Assembly: GCA_029242705.1 (NCBI GenBank) | Contig: JAQWTK010000037.1 | Span: 1-41,573 of the forward strand | Origin: Gammaproteobacteria bacterium | GTDB taxonomy: Bacteria > Pseudomonadota > Gammaproteobacteria > Pseudomonadales > Pseudohongiellaceae | DNA: 41,573 nt | Direction of reading: 5' to 3' | Part shown: one piece after another, positions 17,843 to 27,168 of the stretch | Layout of the letters: each line of letters starts with the position of its first letter | Numbering within the stretch: position 1 is the stretch's first letter | Program-made: the position numbers and the translations under genes | The notes under the pieces: generated by a model | Told to the model about the DNA's origin: nothing | Database searches by the model: none | What the model saw: only the letters and a program-made list of their open reading frames with translations

Positions 17843-18862
17843 ATGTCGATGTTTATAATATTTTTTGGGGTATTTTTAATCGCACTAGGCATGACTGGAC
17901 TTATAAAAAAATTCGGCTCGATATTTAGTTTGATTGATACACCTGTAGATCGAAGCGCGCATTCGACACCTATATCAAGTGGTGGTGGTGTAGCCATTAC
18001 GGTTTTATTTCTAATCTTTGCGTACTTAGTTTATATAAACGGAAGCGTCACGAGAAATGAGTACCTAGCTATACTTGGGGCTTTAGTTATTGCCGCGATG
18101 GGCTTCGCTGATGATGTGTCTTCACTGCCTCTACGCCAACGTCTTACCCTTCAATTTCTCGTTGCGATTTGGGCTGTGTATTGGTTAGGAGGTGTGCCAA
18201 TTATAGATTTTTCCTTCTTCAAATTATCATCACCTGGGCTCTTAGCTTTGTTAGGAGTATTTGCAATAGTTTGGCTCTCAAATCTATATAATTTTATGGA
18301 TGGAATTGATGCGATCGCTGGCGCTGAACTAATTTTTGTAAATGTAATGACATCCATATTTGTAATGAATAGCGAAAATTCTGCTATTGGTTTTTTGTCC
18401 GCTGTTTTAGCAGCCGCAACGGCGGGGTTTCTAGTTTGGAATTGGCCTCCAGCAAAAATATTTATGGGAGATGTAGGCAGCAGTTTTATTGGATATACAT
18501 TAGGGGTTTTTGCTTTACTAACGATGCACCACGGTAATATGACCGTGTGGACTTGGTTTATTTTACTCGGTGTTTTCGTGGTAGATGCTACGCTAACGCT
18601 CCTAGTTCGCATGCTTAGAGGTAATATATGGCATGAAAGCCATTCGTCTCACGCTTATCAAAATGCGGCTCGGTACTATAAAAGTCACGGGAAAGTAACG
18701 ATAACAGTATCAATGATAAATATTTTTTGGTTGGCACCATGGGGTTGGCTCTCGGTTAGGTACCCGGAAACTGGCTTCTATCTTTGTTTATTTGCTTTGT
18801 TGCCTCTCGTTGTTCTTGCAATAAAGTTTAAGGCCGGTAAGCCCGTATTAACCGGAGGCTAA
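17843..18862 (+). CDS. WbpL/WecA-like undecaprenyl-phosphate glycosyl-1-phosphate transferase
   Basis: Polytopic inner-membrane enzyme that starts glycan synthesis by moving a sugar 1-phosphate from a UDP-sugar to undecaprenyl phosphate. It has about ten hydrophobic segments. Cytoplasmic motifs of the MraY/WecA superfamily are present: FADDVSSLP (Asp90, Asp91), NLYNFMDGIDA (about 147-157), FMGDVGSS (207-214), and a histidine-rich HESHSSHAYQNA loop. The lack of an MraY-specific context and the neighbouring dehydratase suggest the WbpL type, which uses a UDP-N-acetyl-fucosamine or quinovosamine sugar. The exact sugar cannot be read from sequence. Confidence 0.88.
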   Translation: MSMFIIFFGVFLIALGMTGLIKKFGSIFSLIDTPVDRSAHSTPISSGGGVAITVLFLIFAYLVYINGSVTRNEYLAILGALVIAAMGFADDVSSLPLRQRLTLQFLVAIWAVYWLGGVPIIDFSFFKLSSPGLLALLGVFAIVWLSNLYNFMDGIDAIAGAELIFVNVMTSIFVMNSENSAIGFLSAVLAAATAGFLVWNWPPAKIFMGDVGSSFIGYTLGVFALLTMHHGNMTVWTWFILLGVFVVDATLTLLVRMLRGNIWHESHSSHAYQNAARYYKSHGKVTITVSMINIFWLAPWGWLSVRYPETGFYLCLFALLPLVVLAIKFKAGKPVLTGG

Positions 18863-18911
18863 AGAATTTTTAGAGATAAAACGGCTATTTATTAAAGCTA
18901 AAGCTCTGATT

Positions 18912-18943
18912 TTTACAGTAAATATAGGTAAAAGGGGTATAAT
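18912..18943 (+). promoter_or_regulatory. Candidate promoter before the nucleotide-sugar dehydratase
   Basis: A perfect -10 TATAAT at 18938-18943 lies in the 159-base gap before the dehydratase gene. The best -35-like hexamer, TTTACA (18912-18917), is 20 bases away, which is longer than ideal, so the -35 is uncertain. It suggests that the dehydratase can be expressed independently of pyrF and the transferase. Confidence 0.4.
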
Positions 18944-19021
18944 TCGATATATCAAGGAAATAACGGCAAATTTCAAACTAAGCATATGCATTTGGAAGGA
19001 AATGCGTGATAAGGAATAAGT

Positions 19022-21013
19022 ATGCATGAGCATGTAATTCAGCTATCTCGTTCAATCAAACAAGCAATCATGATGCTTTTTGATGGCGTCATGATCATAT
19101 TGGCCCTTGGCTTTTCTTTCGCCTTATTAGGAATGCAATTTTTAGGGCAAGAACAGGTGTTTTATCTCTATGGTACTGTTGCGATTATTTTAAGTATTTT
19201 GGTGTTGGTTCGGATTGGATTGTACCGTGAAATAGTTTTATATATGGGCTTACAGTCTGGATTCATCTTACTGCAAGGTGTAACAGTTTCTAGTTGCTTT
19301 CTTATGCTTTCATATTATTTGTCTCAGAAACCTGAGCCTTCGGACTTTTCGATATTACCTATTTTTTGGATGATTGCATTATTATTCATTGGCGGTACCC
19401 GATTCATAGCAAAAGTAATGTTGCAGAGCCTGATAAGAAATTTTCGCCCTAGGCAGCCTGTGATTATTTATGGAGCGGGAAGTTCTGGCATGCAATTAGT
19501 TATAGCACTTCAGAATGGAGATCAACATTTGCCAGTGGCCTTTGTTGACGATAGTCACAGTATGCTGGGAAGTACTATACATGGAATACGAGTTTACAGC
19601 CCTAATTCATTATTTGAGCTCATAGAAAAATATTCGGTAAGACAAATTTTACTTGCTATTCCTTCGGCCACAAGTTCTGAGCGAAAAGAAATTATTAATC
19701 GGTTAGAGCATTTGCCTGTTCATGTGAAAACTGTTCCGGATTTGTTTGATGTGGTTTCTGGCAAGTCGGGTGTGGATGAAGTGCGTGACATTGATATAGA
19801 AGATCTTCTTGGGCGTGAGATCGTTCCTCCAAATCCTGAATTATTGAGTGCTTGTGTAGGTGGAAAATCCGTTATGGTTACGGGGGCGGGAGGATCAATA
19901 GGTTCGGAGCTGTGTAGGCAAATTGTTAATATGAATCCTGCTAGAGTTATTCTGCTGGATAGCTTTGAATATGGGCTTTACGAAATTGAAAGAGAGCTAA
20001 AGGAAAAGATATTAACGATTGAGGGAGTGGGAAAAATAGAAATCGTTGCATTGCTAGGTTCTGTTTGTAATAGCGGATATATGGAAAATACAATACGGAA
20101 TTTTAATGTAGATACTGTTTATCATGCGGCGGCTTACAAGCAAGTTCCCATGGTAGAGAAAAATATCCTCGAAGGCGTGCAGAATAATATATTTGGCACT
20201 TTGGTCGCAGCTGAAGCTGCTAAAAAGTTTGAAGTTAAAAATTTCGTACTAATATCTACCGACAAAGCTGTACGACCTACTAACTTTATGGGAGCTACAA
20301 AGAGATTTTCGGAGCAAGTTCTTCAGGCTATAGCGCAGAAGGGTGAAGGTACTAAATTTAGTATGGTGAGGTTTGGGAATGTCTTAGGATCATCCGGATC
20401 CGTCGTTCCTTTGTTTCGTAACCAAATAACTAGCGGGGGTCCCGTTACGGTGACTCATCCGGAAGTGACACGTTATTTTATGACTGTTCAAGAGGCAGCC
20501 CAATTGGTGATTCAGGCAGGGTCAATGGCTACGGGTGGTGATGTATTCGTGCTGGATATGCACGAGCCAATCCGAATTATTGATTTGGCGAAGAAAATGA
20601 TTCACTTAATGGGCTACGACATTAAAGATAGTAACTCGTATCGTGGCGACATACCTATAGAATACACTGGGCTTAGGCCTGGCGAAAAGCTGTATGAAGA
20701 GTTAATGATTGGGGAGTTTGTTACTGGAACCGAACACCCTAAAATTATGCGGGCGGAAGAAGAGAACTTGTCATGGAATACACTAGAAGAATTGTTGGGG
20801 CGTTTAAAAATAGCATGTGAATCGATAGATTTGCGTGCTATTCGCTCAGCTTTGATGGAAGCGGTAGATGGCTTTGAACCAAAGGAAGAGGTTGTTGATC
20901 CACTTTGGAATGTTAATAAGCAACAAAGCAAAAACGAGATTGGAAAAACATTTGATGGTTCGACAGGCGCAACTCAACCAAGTAAAAAAGTTGCGAACCT
21001 TTTTAAAGAATAA
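19022..21013 (+). CDS. WbpM/CapD-like membrane nucleotide-sugar 4,6-dehydratase
   Basis: Large SDR dehydratase of the WbpM/FlaA1/CapD family, converting UDP-GlcNAc to its 4-keto-6-deoxy form. Four transmembrane helices fill about residues 15-135, then a CoA-binding-like Rossmann domain (VIIYGAGSSG near 147-156), the DLLGRE linker (261-266) and the catalytic domain with NAD loop TGAGGSIGSE (287-296). The usual SDR tyrosine is replaced by Met423 in a Ser412-Met423-Lys427 triad, a hallmark of this group. 663 residues is the normal full length. It makes the precursor that the upstream WbpL-like transferase would use once further modified. Confidence 0.92.
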   Translation: MHEHVIQLSRSIKQAIMMLFDGVMIILALGFSFALLGMQFLGQEQVFYLYGTVAIILSILVLVRIGLYREIVLYMGLQSGFILLQGVTVSSCFLMLSYYLSQKPEPSDFSILPIFWMIALLFIGGTRFIAKVMLQSLIRNFRPRQPVIIYGAGSSGMQLVIALQNGDQHLPVAFVDDSHSMLGSTIHGIRVYSPNSLFELIEKYSVRQILLAIPSATSSERKEIINRLEHLPVHVKTVPDLFDVVSGKSGVDEVRDIDIEDLLGREIVPPNPELLSACVGGKSVMVTGAGGSIGSELCRQIVNMNPARVILLDSFEYGLYEIERELKEKILTIEGVGKIEIVALLGSVCNSGYMENTIRNFNVDTVYHAAAYKQVPMVEKNILEGVQNNIFGTLVAAEAAKKFEVKNFVLISTDKAVRPTNFMGATKRFSEQVLQAIAQKGEGTKFSMVRFGNVLGSSGSVVPLFRNQITSGGPVTVTHPEVTRYFMTVQEAAQLVIQAGSMATGGDVFVLDMHEPIRIIDLAKKMIHLMGYDIKDSNSYRGDIPIEYTGLRPGEKLYEELMIGEFVTGTEHPKIMRAEEENLSWNTLEELLGRLKIACESIDLRAIRSALMEAVDGFEPKEEVVDPLWNVNKQQSKNEIGKTFDGSTGATQPSKKVANLFKE

Positions 21014-21023
21014 ATCAAAGTAT

Positions 21024-21584
21024 TTATTGCTGTCTAGTTATAGAAATAATCGTAATAGGTTCGAGAGGAATATTCTGGTGACCACGTTGGGATCCCGTAA
21101 CGACTCTTGCTATTTCATCGACGACATTCATGCCCTCAGTAACACTCCCAAAGGCGGTATAACCATAACCAGATGGACTAGAATTTTGATAATCTAAATG
21201 ACCATTGTTAACAAGATTAATAAAAAATTGTGAGGTGGCGCTATCAATAACACCAGTTCTCGCCATCGCAATAGTGCCTCTTCCGTTAGATACTCCTGTA
21301 TCTGCTTCATTTTTTATTGGATCGTAAGTGGATTTTTGCACCATGTCAGAATCAAAGCCGCCACCCTGTATCATAAAGCCACTAATAACTCTATGAAAAA
21401 TAAGACCATCGTAGTAGCCATTGTCAACGTACCTCAGAAAATTTTCGACTGTAATAGGGGTTAAGTCTGGCCTTAATTCAATTTTAATGGAGCCAACAGA
21501 GGTCTCCATTTCAACAACAGGATTTGTTTGTGCGAAAAGTGAAGTACTAAAAGCTAGAACAGCGGTTAATAATAAGGTTCGCAT
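21024..21584 (-). CDS. ppiA: Periplasmic peptidyl-prolyl cis-trans isomerase, cyclophilin type
   Basis: Cyclophilin that speeds proline isomerisation during folding of exported proteins. A signal peptide covers about residues 1-18 (cleavage after SLFA, before QTNP). The cyclophilin core shows FHRVISGFMIQGG, IAMAR, SQFFINL and GYTAFGSV. At 186 residues it matches PpiA. The ribosome site AGGAAAT precedes the ATG. It ends ten bases from the convergent dehydratase gene, and no hairpin terminator fits between them. Confidence 0.94.
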   Translation of the reverse strand: MRTLLLTAVLAFSTSLFAQTNPVVEMETSVGSIKIELRPDLTPITVENFLRYVDNGYYDGLIFHRVISGFMIQGGGFDSDMVQKSTYDPIKNEADTGVSNGRGTIAMARTGVIDSATSQFFINLVNNGHLDYQNSSPSGYGYTAFGSVTEGMNVVDEIARVVTGSQRGHQNIPLEPITIISITRQQ

Positions 21585-21709
21585 GATTAATTTCCTATTT
21601 CCTAAATTTTTCTATATACCCAGCGATATATCATTATTTTTAGTTAACATCGCTACTCACAAAGTTGATTAGCCTTTCGTTACGAATATCTAGCGCTGGA
21701 GGACTAAGT

Positions 21710-21784
21710 TGGCTGCCCAACCTGGACTCGAACCAGGAACCAAGTGATTAACAGTCACCTACTCTACCATTGAGCTATTGGGCA
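21710..21784 (-). tRNA. tRNA-Asn (anticodon GTT)
   Basis: On the minus strand a complete cloverleaf is visible: 7-bp acceptor stem (TGCCCAA/TTGGGCA), D-arm, anticodon stem GGTGA/TCACT around loop CTGTTAA, T-arm CCTGG-TTCGAGT-CCAGG, discriminator G and encoded CCA. The anticodon is GTT. 75 bases including CCA. A tRNA-Asn next to uvrB is also found in pseudomonads. Confidence 0.96.
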
Positions 21785-21859
21785 ATTTTATTTCTCTTAC
21801 TTATCAAGCGCTTGTGAATATGCATTTCAAAAAGAGCATAAGTAATTTTCCGGCGGAGG

Positions 21860-21865
21860 ATTATA
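21860..21865 (-). promoter_or_regulatory. Candidate -10 of the tRNA-Asn promoter
   Basis: On the minus strand a perfect TATAAT is followed by a GC-rich stretch (CCTCCGCCGG), the kind of discriminator seen at growth-rate-controlled stable RNA promoters. The -35 position shows no good match. The transcript would start about 70 bases before the mature tRNA. Confidence 0.4.
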
Positions 21866-21927
21866 ATTAATTACAGCAAAATTTACTACTATTTGCAGTT
21901 GCATTAACTCGTTGCAATAGCAGCAAC

Positions 21928-21966
21928 CTAAAAGCGGCTTGTTATGTGTAATGCTTTTAGTATTAA
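21928..21966 (+). promoter_or_regulatory. Candidate uvrB promoter overlapping an 8-bp inverted repeat
   Basis: CTAAAAGC (21928-21935) and GCTTTTAG (21953-21960) are perfect inverted arms with 17 bases between. TTGTTA (21939-21944), 16 bases and TATTAA (21961-21966) form a moderate sigma-70 promoter inside and beside the dyad. No LexA-type CTGT-N8-ACAG box was seen, although uvrB is SOS-controlled in E. coli. The dyad could be a regulator site, but that is inference. Confidence 0.35.
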
Positions 21967-22005
21967 TGTAGCCTACTGGTATTGGTGGTTATCAGCCTTA
22001 TAATT

Positions 22006-24021
22006 ATGAGCAAAAAATTTAAGATAGAATCAAAATTCTCGCCTACAGGCGATCAGCCTTCGGCAATTCGACAACTTGTCGATGGTTTGGGAGATGGATT
22101 ACATGCCCAAACTCTATTGGGTGTTACCGGGTCTGGCAAGACTTTCACGATTGCAAATGTTATTGAGAAAGTACAGAGGCCAACATTAGTTATGGCCCCA
22201 AACAAAACATTGGCGGCGCAACTTTATGGAGAGTTTAAAGAGTTCTTTCCGCAAAATGCTATAGAGTATTTTGTTTCTTATTATGATTATTATCAGCCCG
22301 AAGCCTATGTTCCCTCATCTGATTTGTACATTGAAAAGGACGCGTCTATTAATGATCATATAGAGCAGATGAGACTCTCTGCAACAAAAGCGTTGCTTGA
22401 GAGAGAAGATGTGGTTGTCGTGGCAACGGTTTCAGCAATCTATGGGCTTGGCGACCCGGGCACATATTTACAAATGGTTATGCATCTTGATCGAGGAGAT
22501 CGTATCGACCAACGTCAAATTTTAAAGCGTTTGACGGACCTCCAATACACAAGAAATGATATGGAACTTCATAGGGCGACTTATCGAGTTCGCGGAGACG
22601 TTATTGATATTTATCCGGCTGAATCGGAAAGAGATGCTATTCGGATTGAATTATATGATGATGAAATTGAAAATCTATCTTACTTTGATCCTTTAACCGG
22701 CAGTATAATTACAGAAGTTCCACGTTTAACTGTATTCCCTAAATCACATTATGTGACACCACGAGAAAAACTCCTCGGAACAATAGATCTAATCAAGGCA
22801 GAGCTCAGAGAAAGGCTTGATATTTTAAATCAGAATAATAAATTAGTAGAAGCTCAGAGACTTGAGCAGCGCACAAAATTTGATTTGGAAATGATACAAG
22901 AGATTGGTTATTGTACAGGAATTGAAAATTACTCTCGTTATCTATCTGGCCGGGAGCCTGGACAACCACCTCCAACGCTTTTTGATTATTTGCCCGCCAA
23001 TGGATTGGTAGTTTCAGATGAGTCTCATGTTTCGATACCTCAATTGGGAGCGATGTACAAGGGTGATCGTTCGCGCAAAGAAACCTTGGTGAAATATGGA
23101 TTTCGTTTGCCGTCTGCTTTAGATAATCGACCGCTTCGATTTGAAGAATGGGAAAAGCTCACTCCTCAAATTATTTTCGTTTCTGCTACCCCTGGCCCAT
23201 ATGAGGAACTTCACGAAGGACAAAGAGTTCAACAAGTAGTTAGGCCGACCGGTTTAGTAGACCCTGAGGTCGAAATAAGACCAGCCTCTACCCAGGTTGA
23301 CGATTTATTGTCTCAAATAAATCGTGTAGTAGCTCAAAGTGAAAGGGTTTTGGTTACTGTCCTTACGAAACGAATGGCGGAAGACCTTACCGAATTTTTA
23401 TCTGAACATGGTGTTCGTGTCCGATATTTACATTCTGATATAGAAACCGTAGAGCGTTCAGAAATTTTAAGAGATCTCCGTTTGGGTAGTTTTGATGTCT
23501 TGGTAGGGATAAATTTATTAAGAGAGGGTTTAGATATTCCAGAAGTAGCCTTAGTCGCAATTCTTGATGCTGACAAAGAAGGTTTTTTAAGATCAGAACG
23601 ATCATTAATCCAAACCATTGGCCGGGCGGCAAGAAATCTTAATGGCAAAGCAATTCTGTATGGAGACAATATTACTGGCTCAATGCAGCGCGCTATAAAT
23701 GAATCAGACCGCAGAAGGAATACACAATTAACTTATAATAAAGAGAATAAAATCACGCCAGTTGGCGTGAAGAAAAAGGTTCTCGATATAATGGAGGGAG
23801 CTGTAGCTTCGGGGAGAAAGAATCGGCAACATAGCCGCGCAAACAAGAAACAAGGCATAGGCCCTGAAGATTTTGAGTTTTCGAGCCCGAAAGATGTGAA
23901 AAAGAAGCTAGGCGTTCTAGAGATTCAAATGTTTGAGCAGGCAAAAAATTTAGAATTTGAAGAGGCCGCAGCGACGCGCGATCTTATAAAAAAATTAAAA
24001 GACACTTTTTTAAAGTTATAA
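22006..24021 (+). CDS. uvrB: UvrABC excision nuclease subunit B
   Basis: Damage-verifying helicase-like subunit of nucleotide excision repair. From the ATG at 22006 the protein is 671 residues ([11 protein letters not shown]), matching E. coli UvrB; the frame is open to a TTG eight codons earlier, which I reject. Walker A GVTGSGKT is at 39-46; the damage-clamping beta-hairpin [12 protein letters not shown] is near 92-103; helicase motifs [13 protein letters not shown] and QTIGRAARN follow; a C-terminal UVR domain ([18 protein letters not shown]) binds UvrC. The Shine-Dalgarno is weak. Confidence 0.97.
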   Translation: MSKKFKIESKFSPTGDQPSAIRQLVDGLGDGLHAQTLLGVTGSGKTFTIANVIEKVQRPTLVMAPNKTLAAQLYGEFKEFFPQNAIEYFVSYYDYYQPEAYVPSSDLYIEKDASINDHIEQMRLSATKALLEREDVVVVATVSAIYGLGDPGTYLQMVMHLDRGDRIDQRQILKRLTDLQYTRNDMELHRATYRVRGDVIDIYPAESERDAIRIELYDDEIENLSYFDPLTGSIITEVPRLTVFPKSHYVTPREKLLGTIDLIKAELRERLDILNQNNKLVEAQRLEQRTKFDLEMIQEIGYCTGIENYSRYLSGREPGQPPPTLFDYLPANGLVVSDESHVSIPQLGAMYKGDRSRKETLVKYGFRLPSALDNRPLRFEEWEKLTPQIIFVSATPGPYEELHEGQRVQQVVRPTGLVDPEVEIRPASTQVDDLLSQINRVVAQSERVLVTVLTKRMAEDLTEFLSEHGVRVRYLHSDIETVERSEILRDLRLGSFDVLVGINLLREGLDIPEVALVAILDADKEGFLRSERSLIQTIGRAARNLNGKAILYGDNITGSMQRAINESDRRRNTQLTYNKENKITPVGVKKKVLDIMEGAVASGRKNRQHSRANKKQGIGPEDFEFSSPKDVKKKLGVLEIQMFEQAKNLEFEEAAATRDLIKKLKDTFLKL

Positions 24022-24048
24022 TATAAAAAGATTTTTTTAGCAAAGTAA

Positions 24049-24078
24049 TCGACAGTTAGGAACGAAATTCCGTATAAT
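24049..24078 (+). promoter_or_regulatory. Strong sigma-70 promoter for tRNA-Val (and possibly thrS operon)
   Basis: TCGACA (24049-24054, five of six) with an 18-base spacer and a perfect TATAAT (24073-24078), followed by a GC-containing discriminator (TCGGACC). Transcription would start near 24085, about 50 bases before the tRNA. With no clear terminator between the tRNA and thrS, read-through into thrS is possible. Confidence 0.65.
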
Positions 24079-24137
24079 TCGGACCCTTAAATATATGGCT
24101 TCCACTTTGTTCTAGTGTGAGTTGACGATAACATCAT

Positions 24138-24214
<77 letters not shown>

Positions 24215-24318
24215 ATTCGTGAAATGTAATAACATATAGTTATGTTTGAGAATTCTATTGGCCTTAGTCTTATTAACTTAAGCTATAACTACACAATGAT
24301 TCATTAGGATATTATTGA

Positions 24319-26250
24319 ATGCCAGTAATTACATTACCAGACGGCAGTAAACGAGCCTATGAAGAGCCTGTTTCAATCTTGGATGTGGCTTTAGATATTG
24401 GTCCTGGGTTAGCTAAAGCGACTATTGCCGGAGAAGTCGAGGGAGAGTTATATGACGCGTGCGATGTCCTTAACGTCGACGCTTCCCTGCGAATTATTAC
24501 TAATAAAGATAATGAGGGAATTGATGTTATCAGGCACTCGTGCGCTCATCTTATAGGTCATGCGGTTAAACAGTTATTCCCGGATGCTAATATGGTGATT
24601 GGTCCCGTTATCGATAATGGTTTCTATTATGATATTGCAGTGAAAGAGCCATTTACTCCTGAGGATTTAAAGAATATTGAAGATAGGATGCGAAAACTGA
24701 TTAAGCAAAATTATGAGGTGATAAAAAAAATAACCCCTCGTAAAGATGTTATTGAAGAGTTTCGAAAACGAGGAGAGGAGTATAAGCTCAAGTTAATCGA
24801 AGACATGCCAGAAGAGAAAACGATGGGCCTATACTACCACCAAGACTATTTGGATATGTGCAGAGGCCCACATGTTCCTAATACTCGCTTCCTAGAGCAC
24901 TTTAAATTAACTAAAGTTTCTGGAGCTTATTGGCGAGGCGATGCTAAAAATGAAATGCTGCAAAGAATTTATGGCACCGCTTGGGCTTCAAAAAAAGACC
25001 TAAATCTGCATCTTCAACAACTAGAAGAGGCGGAGAAACGTGATCATAGGAAGTTAGGAAAACAATTAAATCTTTTTCATTTTCAGGAGGAAGCTCCAGG
25101 AATGGCTTTCTGGCACCCTAAAGGCTGGAAGATCTATCAAGTAATTAGAAGTTATATGGAAAGAGTTCAGAACGATAATAATTATAAAGAAATTCAGACC
25201 CCCCAACTCGTGGATTATACTCTTTGGGAAAAATCAGGTCATGCTTCAAAATTTTCTGATGAAATGTTTAGTGTTGAATCAGATAATCGTATGTATGCTA
25301 TCAAGCCCATGAACTGCCCCTGCCATATTCAAGTTTTCAATCAAGGCTTGAAAAGCTATAGAGACTTACCATTAAGGTTGGCTGAGTTTGGTTCTTGTCA
25401 TCGTTACGAACCTTCTGGGAGTATGCATGGGTTAATGCGAGTGCGAAGTTTTGTGCAAGATGACGGGCATATTTTTTGTACTGAAAATCAAATCCAATCT
25501 GAAGTTGCGGCTTTTATGGAGTTGCTTTTCAGAGTTTATAAAGATTTTGGTTTTGATGAGGTTATTCTTAGACTGTCAACACGCCCAGAAAAACGGGTGG
25601 GTTCTGACGACCTATGGGATGATGCCGAACAAGCGCTAAAAAAAGCGCTTGATGCGACAGGCCTGCCCTGGGAGTTGGTGCCGGGTGAGGGTGCTTTTTA
25701 TGGTCCTAAAATTGAGTACTCACTGAAAGATTGCATGCGTAGGATTCAGCAGTGCGGAACCATTCAAGTGGACTTTTTCTTACCAGAGCGCTTAGGTGCC
25801 GAGTACATTTCAGAAGATAATAGTCGTAAAACTCCTGTTATGCTGCACAGAGCAATTTTGGGGTCTTTCGAACGATTTATTGGCGTTCTTATTGAACATT
25901 ATGGAGGCGCCATGCCTGCTTGGCTTGCTCCTGAACAGGTCATACTCCTGAATATTACTGACAAACAGTCGTCATATTGCAGGAAATTAGCAGAAACCTT
26001 GAAAAATAAAGGGTTTAGAGCAAACTTGGACTTGAGAAATGAAAAAATCGGCTTTAAAATCCGCGAGCACACTATACAGAAGGTTCCCTACCTACTCGTG
26101 GTAGGCGATAAAGAAGTAGAATCTGGCAGTGTGTCAGTTCGTAAGCGCGGGGGAGAGGATCTTGGAACTATGACAATAGGTGACTTCTGCGATCACCTAG
26201 ACCGAGATATTGCACAATTTGGTCGCAGTGAAAATGCTTTACAGCAATAA
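24319..26250 (+). CDS. thrS: Threonyl-tRNA synthetase
   Basis: Class II synthetase charging tRNA-Thr. Domains in order over 643 residues: N-terminal TGS domain (about 1-62), editing domain with the zinc-like HSCAH motif (His73, His77) and CRGPH, the catalytic core with MKPMNCPCH (zinc-binding Cys), [15 protein letters not shown] (motif 2) and [13 protein letters not shown] (motif 3), and a C-terminal anticodon-binding domain from about 535. AGGA precedes the ATG. First gene of the conserved thrS-infC-rpmI-rplT-pheST-ihfA run. Confidence 0.97.
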   Translation: MPVITLPDGSKRAYEEPVSILDVALDIGPGLAKATIAGEVEGELYDACDVLNVDASLRIITNKDNEGIDVIRHSCAHLIGHAVKQLFPDANMVIGPVIDNGFYYDIAVKEPFTPEDLKNIEDRMRKLIKQNYEVIKKITPRKDVIEEFRKRGEEYKLKLIEDMPEEKTMGLYYHQDYLDMCRGPHVPNTRFLEHFKLTKVSGAYWRGDAKNEMLQRIYGTAWASKKDLNLHLQQLEEAEKRDHRKLGKQLNLFHFQEEAPGMAFWHPKGWKIYQVIRSYMERVQNDNNYKEIQTPQLVDYTLWEKSGHASKFSDEMFSVESDNRMYAIKPMNCPCHIQVFNQGLKSYRDLPLRLAEFGSCHRYEPSGSMHGLMRVRSFVQDDGHIFCTENQIQSEVAAFMELLFRVYKDFGFDEVILRLSTRPEKRVGSDDLWDDAEQALKKALDATGLPWELVPGEGAFYGPKIEYSLKDCMRRIQQCGTIQVDFFLPERLGAEYISEDNSRKTPVMLHRAILGSFERFIGVLIEHYGGAMPAWLAPEQVILLNITDKQSSYCRKLAETLKNKGFRANLDLRNEKIGFKIREHTIQKVPYLLVVGDKEVESGSVSVRKRGGEDLGTMTIGDFCDHLDRDIAQFGRSENALQQ

Positions 26251-26255
26251 ATCAC

Positions 26256-26319
26256 AGGAGAATAGTTTGGTTAAGACAGGAGAAAGATGTAGACAGAGGG
26301 TTGCGCGCTCGCGCGTATC
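26256..26319 (+). promoter_or_regulatory. Layered translation-start region of infC
   Basis: Several start signals are stacked here. AGGAG (26256-26260) fits a TTG at 26267. A second AGGAG (26278-26282) fits an ATG at 26287 that is in the infC frame but is followed at once by TAG. GAGGG (26296-26300) is too far from the infC ATG unless the GCGC-GCTC-GCGC hairpin (26303-26314) folds, which would leave an effective spacing of about seven bases. An in-frame ATC precedes the ATG. infC starts at AUU in E. coli and is IF3-autoregulated, so unusual initiation here has precedent. Confidence 0.5.
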
Positions 26320-26323
26320 ATGA
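26267..26323 (+). CDS. Possible 18-codon upstream ORF coupled to infC
   Basis: TTG start with an ideally spaced AGGAG, 18 sense codons giving the basic peptide [18 protein letters not shown], and a TGA that overlaps the infC ATG as ATGA. That overlap is the classic arrangement for translational coupling. It could be a leader peptide, a leftover of a longer IF3 N-terminus shifted out of frame, or chance. No homology is recognised. Confidence 0.3.
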   Translation: MVKTGERCRQRVARSRVS

Positions 26324-26844
26324 GAGGTAGTTCCAAAAAAGCAATTATCAACGAATTTATTGAGGCCGACGAGGTTCGCCTGGTCGCGGCTGATGGGGGG
26401 CAGGTTGGCGTTGTTTCCATAGATGAGGCGCGTGCAGCTGCGCTAGACGCGAAGCTAGACCTGGTTCTTATCTCTCCGGAAGCGGATCCACAAGTCTGTA
26501 AAATAATGGATCATGGAAAGCATGTTTTTGATCTGAAAAAACAGAAGCACGCGAACAAGAAAAAACAACGAAAAATTCATGTAAAAGAAATTAAATTTAG
26601 ACCAGGGACGGAAGAAGGGGATTATCAGGTAAAACTACGCAACCTGATACGTTTCCTATCTGATGGGGATAAAGCTAAGGTTTCATTACGATTTCGAGGC
26701 CGAGAGTTAGCCCATCAACATATTGGGCAGGAGTTAGTTGAGCGAATTAGAGATGACCTCGCTGAATTTGGCTCTGTGGAGCAGGAGCCCAAGATGGAAG
26801 GTCGGCAAATAGTTATGATACTAGCGCCGATTAAAAAACGTTAA
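26320..26844 (+). CDS. infC: Translation initiation factor IF-3
   Basis: Binds the 30S subunit, prevents premature 50S joining and checks the start codon and initiator tRNA. The N-terminal domain begins [15 protein letters not shown]; the linker is Lys-rich ([14 protein letters not shown]); the C-terminal domain has [19 protein letters not shown] and FRGRELAHQ. 174 residues from the ATG at 26320, slightly shorter at the N-terminus than E. coli IF3 (180). The ATG lacks a directly adjacent Shine-Dalgarno, and an in-frame TAG at 26290-26292 limits how far upstream the protein can extend. A non-AUG start at ATC 26317 is possible. Confidence 0.95.
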   Translation: MRGSSKKAIINEFIEADEVRLVAADGGQVGVVSIDEARAAALDAKLDLVLISPEADPQVCKIMDHGKHVFDLKKQKHANKKKQRKIHVKEIKFRPGTEEGDYQVKLRNLIRFLSDGDKAKVSLRFRGRELAHQHIGQELVERIRDDLAEFGSVEQEPKMEGRQIVMILAPIKKR

Positions 26845-26865
26845 CTCTTGGAAAATAAAAGATTA

Positions 26866-26899
26866 CCTAGCTCCTCGGAGTTAGTGACCTAGGATTTTT
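26866..26899 (+). promoter_or_regulatory. Alternative hairpins between infC and rpmI
   Basis: A 7-bp hairpin (26867-26873 with 26878-26884, loop CTCG, one G-U pair) shares its left arm with a competing 5-bp pair CCTAG/CTAGG (26866-26870 with 26889-26893) that is followed by five T residues. Mutually exclusive folds of this kind suggest attenuation or an L20-type operator, since L20 represses rpmI in E. coli. Which is used cannot be told from sequence. Confidence 0.4.
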
Positions 26900-26951
26900 C
26901 GATTGTTATTTATATAAAAAGCTATTAATAGCAAATGCGGAGTTATAAAGA

Positions 26952-27149
26952 ATGGTTGGAAAGCTAAAAACCCACCGTGGTGCCGCGAAACGGTTTAAAA
27001 AAACCGGATCGGGGTTCAAGCGTAAAAGCGCTTACAAGAGCCATATTCTTACTAAAATGACAACGAAGCGGAAGCGTCAACTTCGCGGTACGAGTTCTGT
27101 TCATGACTCGGATCTGCCTGGCGTAAAGCGTATGCTTCGTGACAACTAA
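26952..27149 (+). CDS. rpmI: 50S ribosomal protein L35
   Basis: 65-residue basic ribosomal protein with the family pattern [18 protein letters not shown] and [19 protein letters not shown] precedes the ATG by nine bases. Lies between infC and rplT as in nearly all bacteria. It ends 19 bases before rplT. Confidence 0.97.
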   Translation: MVGKLKTHRGAAKRFKKTGSGFKRKSAYKSHILTKMTTKRKRQLRGTSSVHDSDLPGVKRMLRDN

Positions 27150-27168
27150 TTAGGAAAGGAGAATTTAA

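Noticed and set aside
21982-22005. TTG start eight codons upstream for uvrB
   Set aside because: The ATG at 22006 matches the conserved MSK start of UvrB; no ribosome site supports the TTG.
24231-24246. AACATA/TATGTT hairpin between tRNA-Val and thrS as a terminator or ThrRS operator
   Set aside because: Only six weak A-T pairs, no T-run, and no resemblance to a tRNA-Thr anticodon arm.
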